Source of the DNA: Halisarca cf. caerulea
Lineage: Eukaryota > Porifera > Demospongiae > Chondrillida > Halisarcidae
Direction: 5' to 3'
Assembly: GCA_963170055.1 (NCBI GenBank)
Contig: CAUJGJ010000332.1
Location: 2,323,501 to 2,387,500, forward strand
DNA: 64,000 bases
Below are positions 52,277-61,200 of this stretch, one piece after another; the first letter of the stretch is position 1, and each line of letters begins with the position of its first letter. A program made the position numbers and the translations under genes. The notes under the pieces were generated by a model, which did not search any database, was not told the origin of the DNA, and saw only the letters and a list, made by a program, of their open reading frames with translations.

Positions 52277-55200
52277 TTCGCCCTCGTGCATCAACACCTA
52301 ACACTTAGTATATTCCCCATGTACCCAGCAAAAGCGGGGTATAACTAATATGTATCCCACTTGAAAGAAGGATTTTGCTCGCAGAGAAGGTACTTCGGTG
52401 TTTAATTCAAGCCGAACAACGATTATTAGCTTTACAACTTTCCATTTCAGCGAGCGACGAACCTTGCGTCTACGCCGTATACTGGATACGTATGCGCTGC
52501 AAATGTGAAGAGAACGCTTTTAACTTCATACAAAAGAAGACAGCTTCGAGGAACTACGAAAATACTATACCGTGAAAACAAAGCTTACTAGTTTAGGAGT
52601 ACATGTTCCTTTCTAAAAGTTGATTTGCTTCAGTCTTTATCCGTGACGGTCATCGCCGAAGGTTAGAAAAATTCACGATTGCTCAATTTGGAGGGCTACT
52701 GCTCTCCTACGAACTTCTTCGTAGGCTTAGTATACATAGTACGTACAGCAGATGTGCTGCTGTTGCATCATCCTGTTGACAAGGCAGTAATCAATTATCG
52801 TCACTTAAAAACCGGGGTATATGAATTGGGGTCGGGGTATATCGCGAATATACCCAAGGCAGTCTCTTTGAAGATAATAGAAACCGCCCACGCAGTGGGA
52901 TACATATATATATATGAGTGCTGCATAGCAAAGAGTAAGAGAAGAGGGGAAGGAGCAGATGGATGTGAAGCCAAAGTTGTCTATGTTGAAGCAGATTGAG
53001 GATTATGGTATGGAGTCGAGCTGTGCATGGTTGAAGACAAAGAATGAGAAGAGGATGATGCTGAAGTTAAGGGGTGGCACAGCAGCTTTTGAGATTGACA
53101 TGGGTAGAAGACAAGCTGTCCATTGTACAGCTTCAAACATAGTTCAAATGAAAACATAGACATCTGTGTAAGGTATCACTTAGGCACATTTGTGTTACAA
53201 ATAAACCCATGTACACTTCTGATACTGAACACAGTATTTTTAAATGAATTACACTACAACAATAAACAAAAACAATTTAATTAAACATGTTGGAAAAGCA
53301 ACTTTTGACTAAGAACATACATATTGCACATACAAAGAAGACCTACCTGTTCCCATTGTTGAGCACTGATATACACATTCACCAATTTTTCCCAATCTCC
53401 TAACATTTCCAAAACCTCAGCTGCAAACACCAACTACATAGTTGGCACAATAACATAATAAAAATACTGGCAAAAAATCAAAAGCACAATCCCACATTTA
53501 CACCATAACATAGCTACAGTAGGGTACTAACATGTAGAACAACAAAAGCAAAGGCAATTGATAAAGTAAGTTAAAGGAATAAACTCAGACACAAAGGAAA
53601 CCAAAAGACTGTACTGTATTGAGGCTAAGAGAAAAAGGACATAGGTCACCAGGGTTTCATTTAGAAAAATAGGCAAGGGGGGCAAAATAAAACTTATGAA
53701 GAAATGGGGGGTGCGCACAATAGCGTGCCTTCTAAGGAGTATGCTCTCCCATAAAACTTTTAAATTTATACCCTCTCAGATCACTTCTGGTGCATTTCAG
53801 ACTCATTTGCGGTTCTCAAATGACATGATGAGATGGCCAGATTTCTGGTGCTGATCTGACACTCAACACCTATCAGGGTTCTATCTAGGATTAAAATTTG
53901 TGGGGAAAGTTTCAGTATTACACAGTTTATGTCTGCTGCACAAGACATGACTGTAGTTTATACATACATGATATCCCAGATGTGCTATAAAACACATGCA
54001 GTGCAGTGATGTAAGGAGGAGCAGATGTGTATGTGGGATCATAGGGGTACATATATAAGTAGTGGGTCTGGGGGTATGCTCCCACAGGGAACAATTGAGC
54101 TTTAGATTATATAAGGTGGTATCTAAGGCCATTTTGGACCATTCAAGGTTGATCTTGACACTCAAGTAGGGCCTTCTCCATAGTAATTAGCACTACAGTT
54201 GGAATCTTTTAGGGTGAATGCTGGAGAGTTTTGAGTGGAAGCCATACCCCCCCCCCTCCCACTGGATAGAACCCTGCCTATAGACTGACCAATGGTTCTG
54301 ATAAGGTACTTTGGAGAATAACACACCTACATACTGTATAACACCTATACCTATTACATCAGACACTGACTAAGATTACTGGCACAAAAGCTGCAAATTA
54401 CTTTTTGACCTTGAAGAGATTGTAGATATGTGGAACAGAAATGAAAGAAGAATAGCTATGTAGGTTTTTAAAACACTACATTCTCCTTGTATCTTTCTTA
54501 TTTGTGTTGAGTTCATTTCAGTATTCAATTTTACCTCTTTAAAACAAAAATACGGCTACCCTAATTTCCAAGAGGGGATGAGACTCTGGCAAGGGGGAGC
54601 AAATGCCCCACCCCCTCCCCTAAATGAAACCCTGGTCACTGACATAAATGTTTTGGCCCTAAAACAAAAACAGTAATAGTCAAACCACTGAACTGTATCA
54701 AGAATGCAGTACACTGTATGTGACAAAATACACATTTATGGTTTCACATGTGAAGGCGCATGTTGTGTGTGTTTGTGTTTGTGTGTGTGAGTTCATGTAA
54801 ATTGCTTCTCCTTTCCTCCCTCCCTCCCTGACTTTTTTGACCAGGCAAAAAAAACTTAAAGGCTAGGACATTTGAACAGACAATGACACGTAGAGTAAAA
54901 ATTTTATTTTTACCCCTACATGTGACACAAGGCTACTTAACAACAGAGACAGACATTTTAATGTACCTGCCCAACCTTCTCAAACAATCTAGCACAATGA
55001 TTCAATAGCTTTGAATCCCTATTGGAAGGATTTCTAACCAACTGAAGAAGCCTATATAATAAAGGAAAAGTATGAATTATGTAAGTGACAATTTACCTTC
55101 CAGTAGATCATGTTATAAACTACCAGGGTGGAATACACTAGGGCGAGGAGAAATGGCAGAAATTGTGGAAACAGCAGAAATGGTGGAAATGCTCTCAGAA

Positions 55201-58200
55201 AGCATTTGCCACATTGTCTGGTCCCACCCACATGCCCACATGCATCTATTGAAGCCCTACCTAATGGTTAGCAATGTAATTAATTAGGGTAAAGCTACAT
55301 GGATGATTAGTCAAAAATAGAACACATTGTATTGTAACAAGACGTATTGTAGGGTATAAGTATAATTGTAAACGTAATTATATTCCAGTAAAATATAGTG
55401 GTGGCAAAAGCCAAACACAATGCGTCTTTGTGTTCCTGTTGTAGCAAGCCTCTCACATTCTGAGTGATAACAAGGTGAGATTGGGGGTAGAACTGAGTCC
55501 ACACAGACTGGATACACACAATATGTGGATGGTACTAGGCATTGCTGCACCGAGACTGCATGTGGAATAGGGTTTCCTGGCATGATGAACATCCTCCACT
55601 GTTAATACATAATGAACGAATTGCTGGGTGGTTTAACAGGGTGAATGTAGTGCTGCTTGCAGCCATAGCACACACTGATGTTTCCACGTATGAATGTGAC
55701 TCAGAGATAGAATGGATCAATCTGACACTGAAATGGTTGGTGCATGCAAGGCTGCATTGGTAAAGACGTAAGAGGTAACGTTGGGACAGTACACGTAGGG
55801 GTTCCTGGTTTGGTGTCTGACTTTGATGGTTTTGCAGTCCTTTTCTGAATTGCCACACAGATTCATCAGCTTCAGTAGACATCTTTTGGATCTTATGGCT
55901 TGTCTTTTTCGATATCCCCTTTCTCTTGCTTGAATTTCGGCCTACAGACGACATTGGTAAACCACTCTGTACTATACTTGTGGCATTGATGCCATGCTCC
56001 TGCTTTTTGTGCCATGAAATGAATTCTGGTGAATCTTCTTCATTAGACTAGCTGCACCCCATAATGTACTTAATATAAGATTATAGTGTTCTCTTCTGTG
56101 CGGTTATAACTACAATAATTATAATTAGAATCATTGGTTGTTTTATAAGACTTCTCATTGATAGTTTCCACCCTTAGGCTGTAATACGTCTTGTTACAAT
56201 ACAACGTGTTCTATTGACCAATTATTCATGTAGCTTCACCCTAATTATTTACAGTGCTGACCGTTAGGTGGGGCTTCAGTAGATACATGTGAGTATGTGG
56301 GTGGGACTGGACAATATGGCAAATGCTTTCTGAAAACATTTCTACCATTTCCGCCATTTCTCCTTGCCCAATACACTAGTAGTTATAGTTATTTAGAGTT
56401 ATTAGTGGTGAGACTAGTTTCACAAGAGCCGTATCACTATATTCAGTATTTGTGCCAATTGTCACTATTCACATATCATTATTTTAACCTCATTGTAGCA
56501 ATAGTACACATATGATCTTGATGATCATCACAAAGGGACTAAACAGTACACACAATTAAGAGGTTGCTTATCAATAGAGGTGTGATTATTTCTATACTTC
56601 TACATACTTCTTCCATTTTATGGGAATTACCATATTTAATAGCACAGAAGTACAGTAATCAGGCAATACTGTACCAAGGAGGTACATACACTAAGTCTTA
56701 TCATTCACCATTCCATCTACAATATATCACTACACACACTAAATTTTCTACACCACTACCTACTGATCAATCCATCCATTATCAATCATTAAGTTCGCAG
56801 CCTCTGTTAATTCACCTGCAGCCATGTACATCTCACTGCATAAATAGAAGCACAGCATATGGTAAACATAGTACAGTAGAACCTCGTTAGTAAGAACACT
56901 GTTAATGAGTAATACCTGGCTAGGAAGTACAAGGATATGATACCCCAGCTTATAACCCATAATACTAATCTATATGGTTAGTAAGTACTACTGATAGTGA
57001 GTAGCAATTTGGAAGGTCCCCAGGTGTACTCACTAACGAGGTTTGACTGTATACACAACTGAGTATGGATAATATGTACAGTGGAACCTCCAAATAAAGG
57101 ACACTTTGGGGATGAGATCTGCAAATTTAGCTGATTTGTTCTTTATAGAGAGGTTTTCCTCTTTGGAAGGTTTAAAATGTATTGTAGAAATTACTGGCAA
57201 TGTAAGTTGTGTCCTTTGTAGAGAGGTGTATTATACTGTGTCCTTATTTGGGAGAGTCCACTATCATAGGTTCCACTGTACATACCATAGGAGTTGAAAG
57301 TTATGCTGTAGTTTTGGTTATGCTATTATGCTTCCAGGAGCTAAAAGGAGCTAGACCAACATTTTTGCTTGCAGAGAACTCAAATGCGATGCAAAAGACT
57401 GTTGGGAAATCTTCAAAATTGTTTAATGTATCATTTATAAGCTGGTCTGACTAAACAATTTTTGTGTACATGCGAAACAAAGCAGTATCAAAAATGCCCA
57501 TACAAAGCTACAAGCCGCCATATTTGATCTACAGACGACTACTAACTGAAATAAGTATTCTTCTTTAAGAATGGCTGTAAGGATTAGATTTAGAGGCTGT
57601 GAGAGTGCAATAGGGATCTAGCATTGGGCCCAAATGGTCTGAAACAATAAATTCATAGCTTCAACAAATTTTCCCAAAAGTGAAGATTATAGCAATCTCA
57701 GTAACCCTAGTCTCCATCAGTACACAAAAAAAAACCAGATAACCAGCCTTTCTTGGTAGTCTCGTCCCCAGTCCAACTTCCACACGCACAAAAGGTTCCC
57801 TTCTCGCCACCATTGTTCTATGCAGCAAGGATGGTTTGGGTACGAGACTACTTTCTTGGTAGGCTTAGGGAACAGTAAATTCAGCTGCTATAGTCTTAAA
57901 AATATTACAGGTTATAAATTCATAAACTACCGTATATCTTCTAAAAATTCATCGCTGACAAAATTGCAGAATTTTCATCATTTGTCTAGATAAGAAGTAT
58001 TCAAGAAATTTCCACACAACCTGACGAAAACTTAGAAGATTCGACAAAAACTTAGAAGACGATTTAAAAATCAAACGCAAACATAAAGAATGACAAATTG
58101 TGAAACAAACCTACTTTTGTACCGATGTGAAAATGGCTGCTGGTATTGAAGCTAAATATCGCTCTGCTGTTCATGGTCACCACATTCACAGAGATATCTG

Positions 58201-61200
58201 GACTTCCATTATTAGTGAAGTGCTGATGTGCAAGTATAAAGAGGAAAATGAGCATGATCGCTTCGCAGTAGCGTGATGGTATACAGTAAAGAAGACATTT
58301 AGTTTACAAAAATGGGTGTGCCCTTAGATTTTGTCATCATTATCTAATGGGCTGACGAAACCTTAGAAGAGATGACGAAATATTAGAATTCAGCCTGTTT
58401 ATCTTTTTTAGAAGACTACCAGCCACAGTTTTTGGGGTGATGAAACCTTAGGACAAATTTTAGAAGATATATGGTAATAAAATCTACCCTTACAAAAATC
58501 CGAATTGCATACGTACAGTATAAGGTTTATGGTGATTTTTGAGTTTAAAGTGGTAAATAAACCTTGCTAACTTAACATCATCTCAGTTTAAGGTACTGAA
58601 AATCATTCAGTTCTTCATATACACACTCTATTGCACATGAAAGTGTGCTCTACCTACAGTATGTGTTCCACAGACTATGCCATATATAATCATTTTCGGG
58701 TTGTTGTGGCACACCTAGGTAATATAAGTCATTGTTGTATGGTTGGGCATTAGATCAAAGGGACCGACAGGGCAGTATTTTTGTTGTTGCCCTGTTTGCG
58801 GTTAGAACTGACCGCAAACAGGGCAATAACCTAGAAGAGCCCCGGGCTACTACTCACTTTTGCCCTGTTTATGATAATCAAACGTTGAAAAGTTTAAAAC
58901 AAAAGAACGAATGAAACTCGATTCCTTCGATAACATCGCCAATTCTAGTGCCCAACAAAACACTTCGCTGCTATGGAAATTCGATTTAGGAGTCAACGTC
59001 AAAAGTTTTAAAACAAAAGAACGAATCATTTTCGTTGGCAGCGCCGCTATTCGTTGTGCGTTAAAATTAAGCGCTCACAACAAGCTAGTTATTGTATGGC
59101 TAGCTGGGCATTGGCTCTTTATTGCACTCGCCCTCGTGACTCGGGCAATAAATACGCCAATGCCCAGCTAGCCATACAATAACTATTACTTACATACAAC
59201 ACCTCCCATAAAAGCAAAAATATTAATCCCCATTCACTATGTCAGAGCAATGTCTGCTAGAAAAGGACGGTCATGTTTAGAGGTCATGCTATGAAGGGCC
59301 AGTCATCTGTGAACACCATGATCTAAGAGTGACTTTCACAATCAGTACAACTGGATTCCTCCCAGCAAGATAACTCACTTCAGCAAAAGATTATATTTTT
59401 TGCTTTTTCTACACGGTGACAAGCCTGAGAGGTGTAGTGGAAGCACCCACAAAAATTAAAGCAATTGTCATAGTTTTCACCTAATAGTATGTGGCTATCA
59501 TCCTCATAACAGGTCGTTTTCTAACAAGATTCGACTTCACATAACTAAGACAATCTCGGTATAGTACAAAACCATATTGGCACAGTACAACGATTCTCTA
59601 ATAAACAAGAGTTAAATACAACTTCTAAATGTTCACATATCTGACAAAGGAAGATTTAACAACATTAGGTCATTCCTAATAGTGCAGATGTAAGCATGAC
59701 TGTCATGTATGGTTGTTTGGATTGGGGAATTACATTGCTCCCCAGTGTGCTCTCTGGCTTGCAGAAAACTACATTCAGTGTTCATAAGAGGTACCACACA
59801 TTACATATTTGTGCAATATGCATTGAGCATACAATACCAAATCATACCATGCAGATTTTGGATCACCCATAGCTGAATACCAATCAGCTTGCTTTCTCAA
59901 CAACTCTACAGACTTTGCATTTGATGCATCCATATATTCCTATCCAAGTCAAGCATGTGTACATGAAACATACGGCATAGCATGAAATAGAAAAAGGAAG
60001 AAATAAGAGATTCCAATCAATATACAGACATACATAGAATCTAAGACTTACTGTATATGAGCATACTAGTGAACTCTGTGTATGCTCTGTAACTCTGACC
60101 TCATCCAGCCTTATGCCTGTCTACCCTATACCCATCCTTTTGGAAGTGCGCTTTATAAAGAAAGCTCTTATATGGTGGTCATAGAGGAAAATAATCCTTT
60201 GGTTGTAAATTGCCATGTCCTTGCCATGTCATTGCCATGATACAGTAGCTCTTAAGATTATTTAATCTTAGAGATATTCAACCATGACTCCTGGAGTGCT
60301 CAATGATAATCAACCACCATATTGTATATCAAATGTCCTGGAGAGACATAGTCTCGTGTAGCCCAGACCGCGCTTCCTGCTCCTTTTCTATAATATTATG
60401 ATGGCAAAATGACGTCAGCATACAAACAAGTAATTCGAGTTAAAGCTCGCACTCGAATCACTTGCAAAGCATTGGAGTGTAAGTGCACAGCTGAACATTC
60501 ATTGAACATACTGTTTATTGTAACTGGACGATTGTTTTCAAAACAATTCCTATAACTCATTCCTGTATAAATTCATACTTCTCTATTACTATTATATAAA
60601 TTCTCTATTATAAAACTTTTCTTCAAATCCATATTATATATATATATATATTTTTTAATTTATTTTGACTCTATTAATGTACATTTGTGGGTGACGTGCT
60701 GTGTGTTTTGTTGATTTTGGATGCCTTATAGGGCCGTTTGGCCCTGATGCCATGGTGCATGTGGCTAATTTAATTCAATTCAATTCAATTTATTTTATTT
60801 TTTATATATATCGGAGGAGCGTTACACAGAGGAAGTCCAAATGAAAACAATATAAAAAGGTGCGGAAGGTGTGGTCTGGGCTATGTGAGACTGAGAGAGA
60901 CCTATGATTTATACTGCTCATCAAAGATCCTGGAAGACACATGTGCAAGGCAGTAAATCTGCAACCAGCATTCTAAATCTTAGGCACTACATGCATTTCA
61001 TGACTCTCAAAATACAGGGTGCATACAACCGACTATACCAGAAACATTGGACATATGTACAGTACAGTGTAGTAAAACTCCTTGTCTTATGACATTCTCT
61101 GAATTCAACATACCTTAACAGAAGGTTCTATACAAGCAAAAGGACATGAGCTCATGCTACTCATGAGAATACTGCATTGAACACTTATAGAGTATACAAT

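Noticed and set aside
52981..53163. Minus-strand 60-codon frame
   Set aside because: Antisense of the LINE C-terminal fragment at 52930-53160.
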